64,000 nucleotides of DNA, taken from NCBI RefSeq assembly GCF_022347765.1, contig NZ_JAKRFZ010000010.1, forward strand, positions 159,238-223,237, written 5' to 3'. The position numbers and the translations under genes are program-made. Origin of the DNA: Pseudoalteromonas sp. OOF1S-7. Lineage in GTDB: Bacteria; Pseudomonadota; Gammaproteobacteria; Enterobacterales; Alteromonadaceae. Below the pieces are notes generated by a model. It had not been told where the DNA came from. It searched no databases and saw only the letters and a program-made list of their open reading frames with translations. Below are positions 48,047-58,503 of the stretch, in pieces. Within the stretch, counting starts at the first letter, position 1. Each line of letters opens with the position of its first letter.

Positions 48047-49218
48047 TTTTTTCCTCCCCGGGAGGTGGCCTGACGGGTCGACAGCTTAGTTTCGAAATCA
48101 ATGCGCTGTAATAACCCTGCGGCAATGGTCATGATCAATAAACTCGATCCCCCGTAGGAGATAAACGGCAGTGTCAGACCTTTGGTTGGCAACATGCCCG
48201 CACTCGCACCGACATTTACTACAGTCTGAAAAGCGAACCAGATGCCGATCCCAAGCGCCAGATACCCCTCGTATTCCTTGCCCGACTTAAGCGCTTTTTG
48301 ACCTATGAGCAAAGCCCGGAATACTAAAGTAGCCAGTGTCAACAGCACACAAATCACGCCAACAAAGCCCAGCTCTTCGGCTACCACGGCAAAAATAAAG
48401 TCATTATGTGCTTCCGGTAAATACTGCAACTTCTGAACACTGTTGCCCAGACCCTGACCGAACCAGCCGCCCTGACCGTATGCCATAAGAGACTGGACCA
48501 GCTGATAGCCCTTACCAAAGGGATCTTCCCAGGGCTCCAGGAAACCAACCACCCGGGCCATCCGGTATGGTTCAAAAATAATCAACATCACCACGAGCAA
48601 CACGCCAGTCAGCATCAAGGCAAAAAACTGCCAGAGCTTTGCGCCCGCCAAAAATAACAAACCAACGGTAGTAACAAACATCACCACCACAGTGCCAAGG
48701 TCCGGTTGCATCAGAATTAAAAAGGCGTAAACCGCAAAGACAATAATGGGTTTTGCAAACCCCTTGAGGTTTTCCTGCACTTCATCGCGCTTGCGCACCA
48801 GATAACCGGCAATGTAGCTAAAGAAAAACAGTTTCGCGGCTTCTGCTACCTGAAAGCCAATCGGGCCAACTGGCAGCCAACGCTTGGAACCATTCACTTC
48901 ACGGCCAACAACCAGCACGACGGCCAACAGCACGAGTCCCAGCAACAAAAGATACGGGTTAAACCGTTTCCACCAGGTCATTGGGACTGAGGTGCTAAGC
49001 CAAAACAGCACCATTGCCATGACCAGAAACATGCTGTGACGTGTCACGATATGGTAGGGATTATCGTACAGGCGTTCAGCCACAGGCATAGAAGCACTGG
49101 TGACCATCACGAAACCAATTCCCACCAGGCACAACATGGCGTACAGCAGTGGCACGTCGAATAACGAGTCCGAAGGGGTTGGGGTGAAGGTGCGCCGCAG
49201 TGCGGTCATGCTCAGCAT
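48043..49218 (-). CDS. ftsW: Septal peptidoglycan polymerase FtsW (SEDS)
   Basis: A 391-residue ten-helix membrane glycosyltransferase that works with FtsI. Family motifs: YNPYLLLLG-like RFNPYLLLLGLV, WLPVGPIGFQVAEAAKL (SEDS signature), LMQPDLGTVVVM, NDFIFAVVAEELGF and ISYGGSSLL. The start may be 49218 or the ATG at 49209; both overlap or abut the murD stop. Confidence 0.96.
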   Translation of the reverse strand: MLSMTALRRTFTPTPSDSLFDVPLLYAMLCLVGIGFVMVTSASMPVAERLYDNPYHIVTRHSMFLVMAMVLFWLSTSVPMTWWKRFNPYLLLLGLVLLAVVLVVGREVNGSKRWLPVGPIGFQVAEAAKLFFFSYIAGYLVRKRDEVQENLKGFAKPIIVFAVYAFLILMQPDLGTVVVMFVTTVGLLFLAGAKLWQFFALMLTGVLLVVMLIIFEPYRMARVVGFLEPWEDPFGKGYQLVQSLMAYGQGGWFGQGLGNSVQKLQYLPEAHNDFIFAVVAEELGFVGVICVLLTLATLVFRALLIGQKALKSGKEYEGYLALGIGIWFAFQTVVNVGASAGMLPTKGLTLPFISYGGSSLLIMTIAAGLLQRIDFETKLSTRQATSRGGKK

Positions 49219-50537
49219 ACTTGTCCCTCAACAAGCCGGCAGAATTCTTCGCCACGGGCCATATAGTTGGCATACATATCAATACTGGCACAGGCTGGTG
49301 CCAGTAATACCAGATCGCCTGGTTTTGCCTGCTGAGCCGCCAGCGCGACGGCCTCACTCAGATTGTTGACCATCTGACTGTGCGGGTGCAATGGCATAAA
49401 GTCAGCGCCATCCTTACCAAAGCAAAACACGGTTTTACAGTGGCGCTGCAAAGGTACTTTGAGTGGGGACAAGTCGGCCCCTTTGGCATCGCCGCCCGCG
49501 ATCAACAAGATCTGGGCTTGCTCACCAGCCAGACTTTCCAGCGCCGCCACCGTCGCACCGACATTAGTTGCTTTGGAGTCATTGAAATAACGCACTCCCT
49601 GCACATCGGCGACCAACTGACAACGATGCGGTAACCCTTTGAACGCCCCAAACGCCGCAATGAATGCGCTGTCTGGCAGTGCCAGCGGCGACAACAATGC
49701 CATTACCGCCAGAGCGTTAAACTGGTTGTGTTTACCCGGCATGGCCAGCACATCGACCGGACACAACTTGTTGCCATGCAGCGAAAAATAGGTCTGCCCA
49801 TGGTCTTGCGTTAAGCTGCAAGTCGCGCCTTCAAGCGCCACACTCAGTGCGTTATCATGAGGCAGGAAGGTACGCGGATCGTCGGCGTTATACACCAGGC
49901 AATCGACCTGCTGATAGATACGTAACTTTGCTTCGCAGTAGGCGGCAAAATCCGGATACCTGTCCATGTGATCTTCGGTAATATTGAGGATCATGGCACT
50001 CAAACAGTGCAAACTGTGCGTGGTTTCGAGCTGAAAACTCGACAGCTCCAGCACATACACATCAAAATCTCGCTCGAGCAGATCCAACACAGACGTGCCA
50101 ATGTTACCGCCCAGCCCGACCTTTAAACCCGCCTGCTGACACACCTCCGCCGCTAGGCTTACCACAGTTGATTTGCCATTTGAACCGGTTACAGCGATCA
50201 CAGGTTTGTCATTCAGACGAGCAAACAATTCGACGTCACCTATGACTTCGACCCCGGCTGCGACTGCCTGGGCCACATAGGTTTCATACAAAGGCACACC
50301 GGGACTGATCACCACCAAGTCGGTTGCACTTAGTGCCGCCTCTGCAAGCGGGCCAAACACCGCCTCACATTCAGGCAAGTTGTGGTTCATCCAGTCGGCA
50401 CCAGGAGGCACAGGGCGAGAGTCGACCACCTTGGGCGTAATGCCATGACGTACCAAAAAACGCACTATGCCCAGACCGGTGACACCCAGTCCGAGCACGG
50501 TAATGTGTTTATTTTTTAAGGTGTCTAAATAACCCAT
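49212..50537 (-). CDS. murD: UDP-N-acetylmuramoylalanine--D-glutamate ligase
   Basis: Adds D-Glu to UDP-MurNAc-L-Ala. The 441-residue protein shows GLGVTGLGIVRFL, ISPGVPLYE, the ATP loop VTGSNGKSTVVSL, LNITEDHMDRYPDF and FNDSKATNVGATVAAL. It follows mraY by 22 bp and overlaps ftsW by 7 bp. Confidence 0.97.
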   Translation of the reverse strand: MGYLDTLKNKHITVLGLGVTGLGIVRFLVRHGITPKVVDSRPVPPGADWMNHNLPECEAVFGPLAEAALSATDLVVISPGVPLYETYVAQAVAAGVEVIGDVELFARLNDKPVIAVTGSNGKSTVVSLAAEVCQQAGLKVGLGGNIGTSVLDLLERDFDVYVLELSSFQLETTHSLHCLSAMILNITEDHMDRYPDFAAYCEAKLRIYQQVDCLVYNADDPRTFLPHDNALSVALEGATCSLTQDHGQTYFSLHGNKLCPVDVLAMPGKHNQFNALAVMALLSPLALPDSAFIAAFGAFKGLPHRCQLVADVQGVRYFNDSKATNVGATVAALESLAGEQAQILLIAGGDAKGADLSPLKVPLQRHCKTVFCFGKDGADFMPLHPHSQMVNNLSEAVALAAQQAKPGDLVLLAPACASIDMYANYMARGEEFCRLVEGQVC

Positions 50538-50559
50538 ATCATAACCTTAGTGTACTGCT

Positions 50560-51642
50560 TTAGCGGATCTTTAAGGTTGCCAGTCCCGCTAGCACCAAAA
50601 TGATCGAAATGATCCAAAATCGCACAATCACTCTGGGCTCCGGCCAGCCTTTTAGTTCATAGTGATGGTGTATCGGCGCCATACGGAAGATCCGCTGACC
50701 ACGCAGCTTATAAGAACCAACCTGTAAAATCACCGATAAAGCTTCCATCACAAAGACGCCGCCCATAATAAGCAGCACCAGCTCCTGACGCACCAAAATA
50801 GCGATGATCCCCAGAGCACCACCGAGTGCCAGTGAGCCGACGTCACCCATAAATACTTGTGCCGGATAAGTATTGAACCACAAGAACCCCAGCCCGGCGC
50901 CGACAATTGCGGTACAAACCACCACCAGTTCGCTGGCAGCGGCGATATGCGGGATATGCAGATAGTTGGCAAACACGGCATTGCCGGTCACATAAGCGAT
51001 AATCGCCAGTGCTGATGCCACCAAAATGGTCGGCACAATAGCCAACCCATCAAGCCCGTCAGTCAGATTCACGGCATTAGACGTCCCTACCAGCACAAAA
51101 TAACTCATCACCAGATAAAACAGCCCAAGCTGAGGCAGCACGTCTTTGAAAAAGGGCACCACCAGCACGGTTTCAGAGGGATCGGTCGACGTGAAATAAA
51201 TAAAGGCAGCAACAGAAATGGCAATCACTGACTGCCAGAAATATTTCCACCGGGCTATCAAGCCTTTGCTGTCTTTACGAATAACTTTACGGTAGTCGTC
51301 CACGAATCCGACGATACCCAGTGAGCCAATCACAAACAAAGTGATCCAGACGTATTTATTGCCCAGGTCGCCCCACAGCAAGGTGCTGGCAAAAATAGCG
51401 CCTAAGATCAGCAATCCGCCCATAGTGGGCGTGCCTGATTTTGATAAATGTGATTCCGGACCGTCATCTCTGACCGTCTGACCAATTTGCATTCTCTGTA
51501 AGCTTCGGATCAGCTTAGGTCCGAAATACAAAGAGATCATTAATGCAGTCAGGATCCCCAGGATCGCACGCAGCGTCAGGTAGGAGAAAACATTAAAGCC
51601 ACTGTAATATTGCGTCAGATATTCCGCTAACCAGGCTAACAT
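50560..51642 (-). CDS. mraY: Phospho-MurNAc-pentapeptide transferase MraY
   Basis: Makes lipid I by transferring phospho-MurNAc-pentapeptide to undecaprenyl phosphate. It has 360 residues with ten helices. [12 protein letters not shown], the catalytic DDY (GFVDDYRKV), [10 protein letters not shown] and [12 protein letters not shown] are all present. It overlaps murF by 7 bp. Confidence 0.97.
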   Translation of the reverse strand: MLAWLAEYLTQYYSGFNVFSYLTLRAILGILTALMISLYFGPKLIRSLQRMQIGQTVRDDGPESHLSKSGTPTMGGLLILGAIFASTLLWGDLGNKYVWITLFVIGSLGIVGFVDDYRKVIRKDSKGLIARWKYFWQSVIAISVAAFIYFTSTDPSETVLVVPFFKDVLPQLGLFYLVMSYFVLVGTSNAVNLTDGLDGLAIVPTILVASALAIIAYVTGNAVFANYLHIPHIAAASELVVVCTAIVGAGLGFLWFNTYPAQVFMGDVGSLALGGALGIIAILVRQELVLLIMGGVFVMEALSVILQVGSYKLRGQRIFRMAPIHHHYELKGWPEPRVIVRFWIISIILVLAGLATLKIR

Positions 51643-53039
51643 GAGCTTTCCTCTTCACTATCTGTGTCGCTTTTTTGTGCTTTTGAGGCATTGACCAGAT
51701 CGGCGACCAGCAGCTCCATACGCGCACTGCGAGAGCCCTTCACCACCACTGTGCACACTTCATCACGTTGCGCCAGTAGTTGTACAATCGCCTGCAACAT
51801 ATGCTCTCGCTGCGAAAAGTGACGATTCACAGTTTCAAACACATCGCTGGCATAGCGGCTCAACACCCCCAGAGAAAACAACGCGTCAATGCCTTTTTCT
51901 TTGGCATAGTCACCGACTTCCTCATGATACTGCCGTGCTTCCTCACCCAGTTCGCCCATATCTCCCAGCGCTAACACCCGATAGCCCGGCATACTGGCCA
52001 GTAAGTCTATGGCGGCTTTGACAGAGCGCACATTGGCGTTGTAGCTGTCATCTATTACCCGCAGCATATCCGATACTTCAATCAGGTTAACGCGCCCTTT
52101 CACCTCAGCCATGCTTTCAAGCGCAGCTTTGACATCTTCCAGGGTTGCCCCCAGTTGTACCGTGCAAGACGCTGCGATCAAGGCATTCATGACGTTATGC
52201 TCGCCCGGCAAAGGGAGTGTGATGGTGACGCGCTGCGCGCCCTGGCACAATGCAAAAGTGGCACGGCCCAGTGTATCCAGGTGGATGTCCTCTACCCACA
52301 GATCAAGCTGCTGTGCCATAGAGAAGCGACTGGTGCGCTGAGTCGTTAAGCTTTGCTCCCACATCGGTGCAAAGCGACAGTCACAGTTCAATACCGCGAC
52401 ACCATTAGCTTTGAGGCCGGAGAAAATTTCGCCTTTCGCCTGGCCAACGCCTTCTATCGAGCCAAAACCTTCGATGTGCGCTGGTGCCACATTACACACG
52501 ACGGCGACATCCGGTTTAACCAGCGCGCTGGTATAGGCAATTTCACCTATGTGGTTTGCACCCAATTCAATGACCGCAAATTCATCGTCTTCACTCAGGC
52601 GTAACAAGGTCAGCGGAACGCCTATGTCATTATTGAAATTGCCTGCTGTGGCCAGCACTTTGCCCAGTCGGGATAAAATAGCCGCCGACATTTCTTTCAC
52701 AGTGGTCTTGCCAACACTGCCGGTGATTGCCAGCGTTTTAGGTGATACCTGCCGGATCACAGCCTGACCGAGTTGCCCCAGCGCCAGTCGCGTATCTTTG
52801 ACAATCAACTGAGGAATATCCACGTCGACCGGATAATCGACAATGGCCGCAATTGCGCCTTTTTGCTGTGCCTGGGCAACGAATTTATGACCGTCAAAAT
52901 TAGGTCCTTTTAACGCCAGAAACACTTCGTTTTCGCTAATTGTACGTGTATCTGTATTTATATTTGAAACACTGCGGTTTTGCCCGTCAAAAGGGGCCTT
53001 CAGTACATCCGCAAGCCAAGAGAGATCCATCTTGATCAT
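51636..53039 (-). CDS. murF: UDP-MurNAc-tripeptide--D-alanyl-D-alanine ligase
   Basis: A 467-residue Mur ligase adding D-Ala-D-Ala. It has [16 protein letters not shown], the ATP loop [40 protein letters not shown] and [16 protein letters not shown]. The start ATG at 53039 overlaps the murE stop by 4 bp; the second Met (53030) is possible. Confidence 0.96.
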   Translation of the reverse strand: MIKMDLSWLADVLKAPFDGQNRSVSNINTDTRTISENEVFLALKGPNFDGHKFVAQAQQKGAIAAIVDYPVDVDIPQLIVKDTRLALGQLGQAVIRQVSPKTLAITGSVGKTTVKEMSAAILSRLGKVLATAGNFNNDIGVPLTLLRLSEDDEFAVIELGANHIGEIAYTSALVKPDVAVVCNVAPAHIEGFGSIEGVGQAKGEIFSGLKANGVAVLNCDCRFAPMWEQSLTTQRTSRFSMAQQLDLWVEDIHLDTLGRATFALCQGAQRVTITLPLPGEHNVMNALIAASCTVQLGATLEDVKAALESMAEVKGRVNLIEVSDMLRVIDDSYNANVRSVKAAIDLLASMPGYRVLALGDMGELGEEARQYHEEVGDYAKEKGIDALFSLGVLSRYASDVFETVNRHFSQREHMLQAIVQLLAQRDEVCTVVVKGSRSARMELLVADLVNASKAQKSDTDSEEESSC

Positions 53040-54526
53040 GCACTTTCCCCTGATAATATTTTCTGAGCCCAGCTGATATCGCTAAAAGCCAGGCGTTGGT
53101 TACCTATGATCTGATAGTCTTCATGCCCTTTACCGGCGATCAGGATCACGCTGTGTTGATCAGCGCCCCGGATTGCCTCACGTATGGCACTCGCCCTATC
53201 AGGCTGACAAAGAGCATACTCAGGCTTACTGAGCCCAGCCTTAATGTCATTAATAATGTCGAGTGGATCTTCCCCACGCGGATTGTCGCTGGTGATCACT
53301 ACGGTATCCGCATAACGCTCCGCAGCTTGTGCCATCAGCGCACGCTTACCTTTATCGCGCTCGCCACCACAGCCAAATACACAGGTCACTTTGCCTGGTA
53401 CATGCTGCTGTAACGCCTGCAGTGCCAGTGCCAGCGCATCCGGTGTGTGGGCATAGTCAACCACACAGGTGGGCTGCCCGGCTACTTCGATTGCCTGCAT
53501 CCGACCGGTGACGGGCTTTAGTTGCGCAGCACCTTCAACCAGTTGTGACAAAGCGATCCCCTGAGTCAGCAACACAGCAAATGCCGCACTCAGGTTATAC
53601 AGGTTAAACTCGCCGAACAAAGGTGTGCTAACCTCGGCATTACCCCAGCTGGTGTGTAATCTGACATGTATACCCTGGCTGTCAAACCGTGCATCACTAA
53701 AATAAACAAACTGCTGCACAGTCTCGCTCAGCGTGTCATCCACAGGCTTACGACCAAAGCCGACCGGGCGCGTTATCTTGCCTTCTTTTAGCCAGCGCTG
53801 TGCCCAGGGGTCATCAATGTTGACCACCCCATAGTTTGGCTGACAGGCGCTGAATAATTGCAGCTTGGCCTCGGCATAGTTTTCCATCGTGCCATGATAA
53901 TCCAGATGGTCACGGCTCAGGTTAGTAAATACCGCCACCTCAAACTGACACTGCGCCACCCGCCCCTGTACCAGCCCATGGGATGACACTTCCATCGCAG
54001 CCAGCGAATAGCGGTCACGCAGCTCACTTAAAATGCGCTGCAGATCGACGTGAGACGGGGTGGTGTTATTCAAAGGCGTTAGCGAGTCTGGTGCCCCGTA
54101 ACCGAGCGTGCCTATTACGGCACCTGGCAATCCACAGGCACTGGCCAGATGCGCTATCATGGCCGTGGTGGTCGACTTACCGTTGGTGCCCGTTACACCT
54201 ACCAGCGTCATCGCGCGGCTCGGCTCGCCATAAAACGTCGCAGCCAGCATGGCCACTTTGTCGGCCAGTGCGTGGATCTTAATAACCCGCGAGATAATCC
54301 GAGAGTCTTGAAAATCAACAACGCAGTTTTCATCGGCCAGTACCAGTGCCGCACCACGCTCAAGCGCAGAGCCCACATACTGACCACCATCCTGCTGGTG
54401 ACCCCGTAGCGCAATAAAGCAATCGCCCGGACCCACTTCCCGGCTGTCCAGGCGCAACGCGTTAATCTCTATACTTGGGTGTGAAACCCCAATGTCAGCC
54501 AGTGCCTGGCTCAAATCACGAGTCAT
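53036..54526 (-). CDS. murE: UDP-MurNAc-L-Ala-D-Glu--meso-diaminopimelate ligase
   Basis: A 496-residue Mur ligase. LDSREVGPGDCFIALRG opens the substrate domain, VTGTNGKSTTTAMIAHL is the ATP loop, and EVSSHGLVQGRV and SRDHLDYHGTM follow. The DNPRGEDP motif is the known signature for meso-DAP (not lysine) specificity. It overlaps ftsI by 11 bp and murF by 4 bp. Confidence 0.97.
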   Translation of the reverse strand: MTRDLSQALADIGVSHPSIEINALRLDSREVGPGDCFIALRGHQQDGGQYVGSALERGAALVLADENCVVDFQDSRIISRVIKIHALADKVAMLAATFYGEPSRAMTLVGVTGTNGKSTTTAMIAHLASACGLPGAVIGTLGYGAPDSLTPLNNTTPSHVDLQRILSELRDRYSLAAMEVSSHGLVQGRVAQCQFEVAVFTNLSRDHLDYHGTMENYAEAKLQLFSACQPNYGVVNIDDPWAQRWLKEGKITRPVGFGRKPVDDTLSETVQQFVYFSDARFDSQGIHVRLHTSWGNAEVSTPLFGEFNLYNLSAAFAVLLTQGIALSQLVEGAAQLKPVTGRMQAIEVAGQPTCVVDYAHTPDALALALQALQQHVPGKVTCVFGCGGERDKGKRALMAQAAERYADTVVITSDNPRGEDPLDIINDIKAGLSKPEYALCQPDRASAIREAIRGADQHSVILIAGKGHEDYQIIGNQRLAFSDISWAQKILSGESA

Positions 54527-56330
54527 TGTCCGGCCTTGTCAAATAAGCAACCCGATCTTTGTCCGGTGCCACATTTAAAATTCTCAGTGCATTAGAAACA
54601 ATTTCGGCAAACACAGGTCCCGCCGTATGTCCGCCATAATACACATCCCCTCCCGGTTCATTAATCATGACGACCACGGCAAGGCGAGGATCGCTGACCG
54701 GTGCAACACCGGCAAAATACCCCACGTATTCGTCACCATATCCGCCTGCAATGGCCTTTTCAGAAGTACCGGTTTTGGCCGCAGCCCGATATCCATCCAC
54801 AATCACATTCGATGCGGTGCCGCCTTTTTCAAAGACCGATTCCATCATTTCTACCACGGCCAGCGCATCTTCTTCACGGAACAGGCGCTCGCCCGGTACC
54901 GGCCCCTCCTGCTTCATAATGGTCAGCGGACGAGAAATACCACCAGCACCAAAGGTCGCATACAACCTGGCCACCTGAGCGGTACTGACAGACACAGCGT
55001 AACCGTAAGACAAAGTGGCAATTTCAAAGTCCGACCAGCGACGGTTGGGATAAAACAAGCCAGAGCTTTCGCCGATCATCATAGTGCCGGTGTCTTCGCC
55101 AAAACCAACCTGCTGATACAGGCCAACAAAATACTCTTTGGGCAGCATCTGGCTAATTTTAGCCACGCCCATGTTACTGGATATCTTTAGAATTTCGCGC
55201 AAGGTCATTTCACCATGGTTACGCTCGTCTTTAACCAGCCCGCCATTGAGACGCATCCAGCCTGGGTAGGTATTTATGGTGTCATCCGCCTGAATAACAC
55301 CATGATCCAGTCCGGCCAACACCGCCAGCGGCTTCAGAGTTGATCCCGGCTCGAACAGATCGGTAATGGCCCGGTTACGACGCTTATAAGGTGCCGCATC
55401 GCTCATATCATTGGGATTAAAGCTTGGACTGTTGACCATAGCGAGGATCTCACCAGTGTGCACATCCACCACCATGGCCGAACCAGAAGTTGCCTGATAA
55501 GTCAGGACCGCCGATTTTAACGCCTGATAGGCAATCGCCTGGATCCGCAAGTCAATACTCAGGTGAACGTCTTCCGGCTCAACCCGCTCTTCCTCTGCTA
55601 ACACCTGAACCTCACGCCCCTGGGCATCTTTACGAATAGTCCGACGCCCTTCGGTACCTGTCAGCGCCTTATCATAGAGTTTTTCAATGCCTTCGATGCC
55701 GATGCCATCAATGTTGGTGACACCCAGTACATGGGCCGTCACCTCGCCATTGGGGTAATAACGTTTAGACTCGTCAAGCAAATGGATCCCAGGCAGGCGC
55801 ATCTGGCGTATATAGTTGGCCACCGCAGGCGTTACCTGGCGTTTTAAATACACAAAACGGCGTGCGGGATTGTCGCGCAGGCGCTTGTCTATTTTTTGTT
55901 GTTTGATTTGCAGCACATCTGCCAGTTCACGCCAGCGCAGTTCATCCTGATAAAAAGCCTGTTTACGGGCACTGAGCTCGGCGGCATTATCGGCCAATGC
56001 CTGAGCATCCTCTCCATTACGACGTGCCTTTTTCAGCACTTTTTTTGTCAATGCCTTATCCAGTGCTTTGGGGTCGGCATAGACACTAACCACAGGGACA
56101 CTGACCGCCAGCTCTTTACCATTACGATCGAAGATCATCCCGCGCTGCACGCGTACAGTTTCAACCCGCACTGTGCGCTTGGCATTTTCCGAACGCGCTT
56201 TGTCGGGCTCAATCACCTGCAAATAAGCAGCACGGGCGATCAGCGCGGCAAAAACCAGCACCAGCATCACGCTGACCAGCGCAAAGCGCCAGCTGATTAA
56301 ATTGACTGAGGTCTTTTTCGCCGGACTCAT
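54516..56330 (-). CDS. ftsI: Septal transpeptidase FtsI (PBP3)
   Basis: A 604-residue class B penicillin-binding protein. One membrane helix near residues 14-34, a pedestal domain (GMIFDRNGKELAVSVPV), then the transpeptidase domain with SxxK (STLK in FEPGSTLKPLAVL), SxN (SSN in LKISSNMGVAKIS) and KTG (KTGT in AAKTGTSEKAI). All catalytic motifs are intact. It overlaps ftsL by 4 bp. Confidence 0.97.
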   Translation of the reverse strand: MSPAKKTSVNLISWRFALVSVMLVLVFAALIARAAYLQVIEPDKARSENAKRTVRVETVRVQRGMIFDRNGKELAVSVPVVSVYADPKALDKALTKKVLKKARRNGEDAQALADNAAELSARKQAFYQDELRWRELADVLQIKQQKIDKRLRDNPARRFVYLKRQVTPAVANYIRQMRLPGIHLLDESKRYYPNGEVTAHVLGVTNIDGIGIEGIEKLYDKALTGTEGRRTIRKDAQGREVQVLAEEERVEPEDVHLSIDLRIQAIAYQALKSAVLTYQATSGSAMVVDVHTGEILAMVNSPSFNPNDMSDAAPYKRRNRAITDLFEPGSTLKPLAVLAGLDHGVIQADDTINTYPGWMRLNGGLVKDERNHGEMTLREILKISSNMGVAKISQMLPKEYFVGLYQQVGFGEDTGTMMIGESSGLFYPNRRWSDFEIATLSYGYAVSVSTAQVARLYATFGAGGISRPLTIMKQEGPVPGERLFREEDALAVVEMMESVFEKGGTASNVIVDGYRAAAKTGTSEKAIAGGYGDEYVGYFAGVAPVSDPRLAVVVMINEPGGDVYYGGHTAGPVFAEIVSNALRILNVAPDKDRVAYLTRPDNDS

Positions 56331-56647
56331 GGTAGTACAATCACCTGCTCTTCTTTACTGGTTGGCCGTTTCATCTGCAACTGGGTTCTGGCCACTTCTT
56401 CAATACGCGCATGCTGAGAGTAAAACTCTTCCTCCACCAGCAAATAGCGCCATTCCAGATCCAGCTCATCCCGTTTCTGTAAGAGTTTATCCTGCTCTAT
56501 CAACTGCTGGCGTGTCAGGTGTGTCACCTGCACCACCGCAAGCGCAGAGCCTAAAGTCACGGCCAGCAGCATAAACGTCAGCTTGTTTGCCAGTAACAAC
56601 TGGCACATTTCTAGAAATAACCTGGGCTGACGCTGATGCTTTTTCAT
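56327..56647 (-). CDS. ftsL: Cell division protein FtsL
   Basis: A 106-residue bitopic divisome protein: short cytoplasmic part, one membrane helix (LTFMLLAVTLGSALAVVQ, about 24-42) and a periplasmic coiled coil (LTRQQLIEQDKLLQKRDELD). Its short length and position between rsmH (1-bp overlap) and ftsI (4-bp overlap) identify it. Confidence 0.93.
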   Translation of the reverse strand: MKKHQRQPRLFLEMCQLLLANKLTFMLLAVTLGSALAVVQVTHLTRQQLIEQDKLLQKRDELDLEWRYLLVEEEFYSQHARIEEVARTQLQMKRPTSKEEQVIVLP

Positions 56648-57582
56648 TACAGTTTCTCGGCAATTCTCAGTACTGAGCTGCGCGCGCGCGGATTGGCATC
56701 AATTTCAGCCTGGCTGGGTTTGATGGCTTTACCCACCGCCTTCAGTGTCAGGTTTTGCTTAAGCTGCGCATCCGTCAGCGGCAAACCACGTGGCACAGCC
56801 TCCCCTTTACTTTGTTTTTTAATAAACTGTTTAACAATGCGATCTTCCAGTGAATGGAAGGAAATCACCACCAGACGACCACCCGGCTTTAATACCGCAA
56901 GTGCGGCCTGCAATGCTGTTTGGATCTCTTCAAGCTCACTATTGATGTAAATGCGAATGGCCTGAAAAGTGCGCGTGGCCGGGTGCTTATGCTTGTCTTT
57001 GACTGGCACCGCTTCATCAATTAGATCTGCCAGTTGCTTAGTCGAGGTGATCTCTGTGTGCTCGCGGGTTTCAATGATCTTGGTCGCAATACGGCGGGCA
57101 AATTTTTCTTCACCGTATTTTTTGATCACAAACACCATATCTTCGAGCTCGGCTTCTGCCAGCCACTGTGCAGCACTGCGACCGGCCGTCGGGTTCATGC
57201 GCATATCCAGCGGGCCATCTTTCATAAAGCTAAAACCGCGCTCGGCGTCATCAAGCTGGGGTGAAGACACGCCAATATCCAGCAAAATACCATCTACCTT
57301 GCCCAACAAACCGGCATCACGGGCCACGCTCTCAATGTGCGAAAAGCGATTGTGGGCAATACTAAAACGCGGATCATCGGCGAACTTCTGTGCCGCCGCA
57401 ATCGCTTGCGGATCCTGATCAATGGCCTGTAATTTGCCCTGCTCATTCAGCCGCTTGAGTATTTCACCCGAGTGACCACCGCGGCCGAATGTACCGTCGA
57501 TATAAGTGCCATCGGGTTGGATATTCAATGCATCCAGCGTTTCAGCCATCAACACTGAAATATGTTGCCATTCTGTCGCCAT
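56647..57582 (-). CDS. rsmH: 16S rRNA (cytosine-1402 N4) methyltransferase
   Basis: A 311-residue SAM-dependent methyltransferase (MraW). [20 protein letters not shown], the SAM loop [34 protein letters not shown] and [15 protein letters not shown] are diagnostic. It follows mraZ by 21 bp. Confidence 0.97.
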   Translation of the reverse strand: MATEWQHISVLMAETLDALNIQPDGTYIDGTFGRGGHSGEILKRLNEQGKLQAIDQDPQAIAAAQKFADDPRFSIAHNRFSHIESVARDAGLLGKVDGILLDIGVSSPQLDDAERGFSFMKDGPLDMRMNPTAGRSAAQWLAEAELEDMVFVIKKYGEEKFARRIATKIIETREHTEITSTKQLADLIDEAVPVKDKHKHPATRTFQAIRIYINSELEEIQTALQAALAVLKPGGRLVVISFHSLEDRIVKQFIKKQSKGEAVPRGLPLTDAQLKQNLTLKAVGKAIKPSQAEIDANPRARSSVLRIAEKL

Positions 57583-57603
57583 AAAATTTGGTTTTCACCC
57601 CAG

Positions 57604-58062
57604 TTATAAAGAAAAGTCATCCAGCTCAGGGCACGCTTCTACGTCACCACTGCGCTCAATCTCGGTATCGGCCTGCATTTGCTCATACCAGCGCGCTTCG
57701 TCCCAGATCTCAAACTTATTGAGCAATCCGACCAGCATCAGCTTTTTGCCCAGGCCAGCATGGGCACGCAATGTGGGCGCCAGTAAAATTCGACCATTTT
57801 TGTCGAGCTGGTATTCTTCCGCATGTCCTAATAGCATGCGCTGCCAGCGTCTGACTCTGGGGTTGGTGTTGGATAGTCGTTGTAATCTGGATTCAATTTC
57901 GCGCCACTCAGACAACGGGTAAAGCCACAGGCATGGTTCATTGATCGCAATAGTGCAGATTACGGCGCCCTGTTCTTCAGACAGCAGCGGCTGGCGATAC
58001 CGGGTTGGTATCGAAAAACGCCCTTTGTCATCAAGACTCAGAGAATTTGCGCCGCGGAACAT
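57604..58062 (-). CDS. mraZ: Transcriptional regulator MraZ
   Basis: A 152-residue protein with two AbrB-like SpoVT domains that represses its own dcw promoter. The start at 58062 (MFRGANSLSLDDKGRFSIPT) matches the family; the in-frame extension to 58161 would run through the operator. The second domain repeats the pattern with LDKNGRILLAPTLRAHAGL. It is the first gene of the division operon. Its predicted binding boxes are at 58112-58136. Confidence 0.95.
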   Translation of the reverse strand: MFRGANSLSLDDKGRFSIPTRYRQPLLSEEQGAVICTIAINEPCLWLYPLSEWREIESRLQRLSNTNPRVRRWQRMLLGHAEEYQLDKNGRILLAPTLRAHAGLGKKLMLVGLLNKFEIWDEARWYEQMQADTEIERSGDVEACPELDDFSL

Positions 58063-58111
58063 AACTACTCGCTCGGCCTGTTGCGACAAGCTAATCTTTG
58101 ATCCAATTTGA

Positions 58112-58136
58112 TCCACTCTAACCCACATTTTCCCAC
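58112..58136 (-). promoter_or_regulatory. MraZ operator: 10-bp-periodic GTGGG boxes
   Basis: On the minus strand GTGGG occurs at 58136-58132 and 58126-58122, with GTGGA at 58116-58112 and a weaker TTGGA 10 bp further. The known E. coli MraZ site is a set of TGGGN direct repeats with 5-nt spacers, exactly this spacing. The boxes lie just downstream of the predicted start site. Confidence 0.85.
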
Positions 58137-58144
58137 AGGATGAC

Positions 58145-58174
58145 AGTCTAGGGCTTGACAAGCCTTTTTGTCAA
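58145..58174 (-). promoter_or_regulatory. Promoter of the mraZ (dcw) operon
   Basis: Minus strand: consensus TTGACA (58169-58174), 18 bp, TAGACT (58145-58150). Transcription would begin near 58138, at the edge of the MraZ boxes and about 75 bp before the mraZ start. Confidence 0.82.
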
Positions 58175-58244
58175 GTTGGATCACACGGCTTGATTCGCCT
58201 GCAGGCCAGAAAAATCGCGGGTTTTGCGGAACTCCATGAAATCG

Positions 58245-58276
58245 GTGGGAAAATGTGGGCAGACAAATAATGTGGG
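58245..58276 (+). promoter_or_regulatory. Inverted copy of the MraZ box motif facing the GGDEF/EAL gene
   Basis: On the plus strand the 15-mer GTGGGAAAATGTGGG (58245-58259) is identical to the core of the mraZ operator on the minus strand, with a further GTGGG at 58272-58276. It lies about 110 bp from the mraZ operator and about 230 bp before the diguanylate cyclase/phosphodiesterase gene. Binding by MraZ is inferred. Confidence 0.6.
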
Positions 58277-58503
58277 ATCTTTTCACGTAAATTAGTCCCT
58301 TTTTTGATAACTGTGGAATATTTCATTCATGAAATTTTTACGCGCCGGGGTGTTACCAAAAAGCCGAAAAATTAATAACTCTCGACTAGTATTTAGCTTA
58401 AACGGGTTGGTTAAAGCGCCCTGCGCTTGTATTATGCCGCCACCTTAAACCCAGGCGAGTTTTTATTATTAAAGAGATATCAATAAAACAGCGATTCTAC
58501 CGA

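Noticed and set aside
58063..58161. N-terminal extension of MraZ
   Set aside because: The added residues would be encoded by the operator and promoter-proximal leader, and family members start at MFRG.
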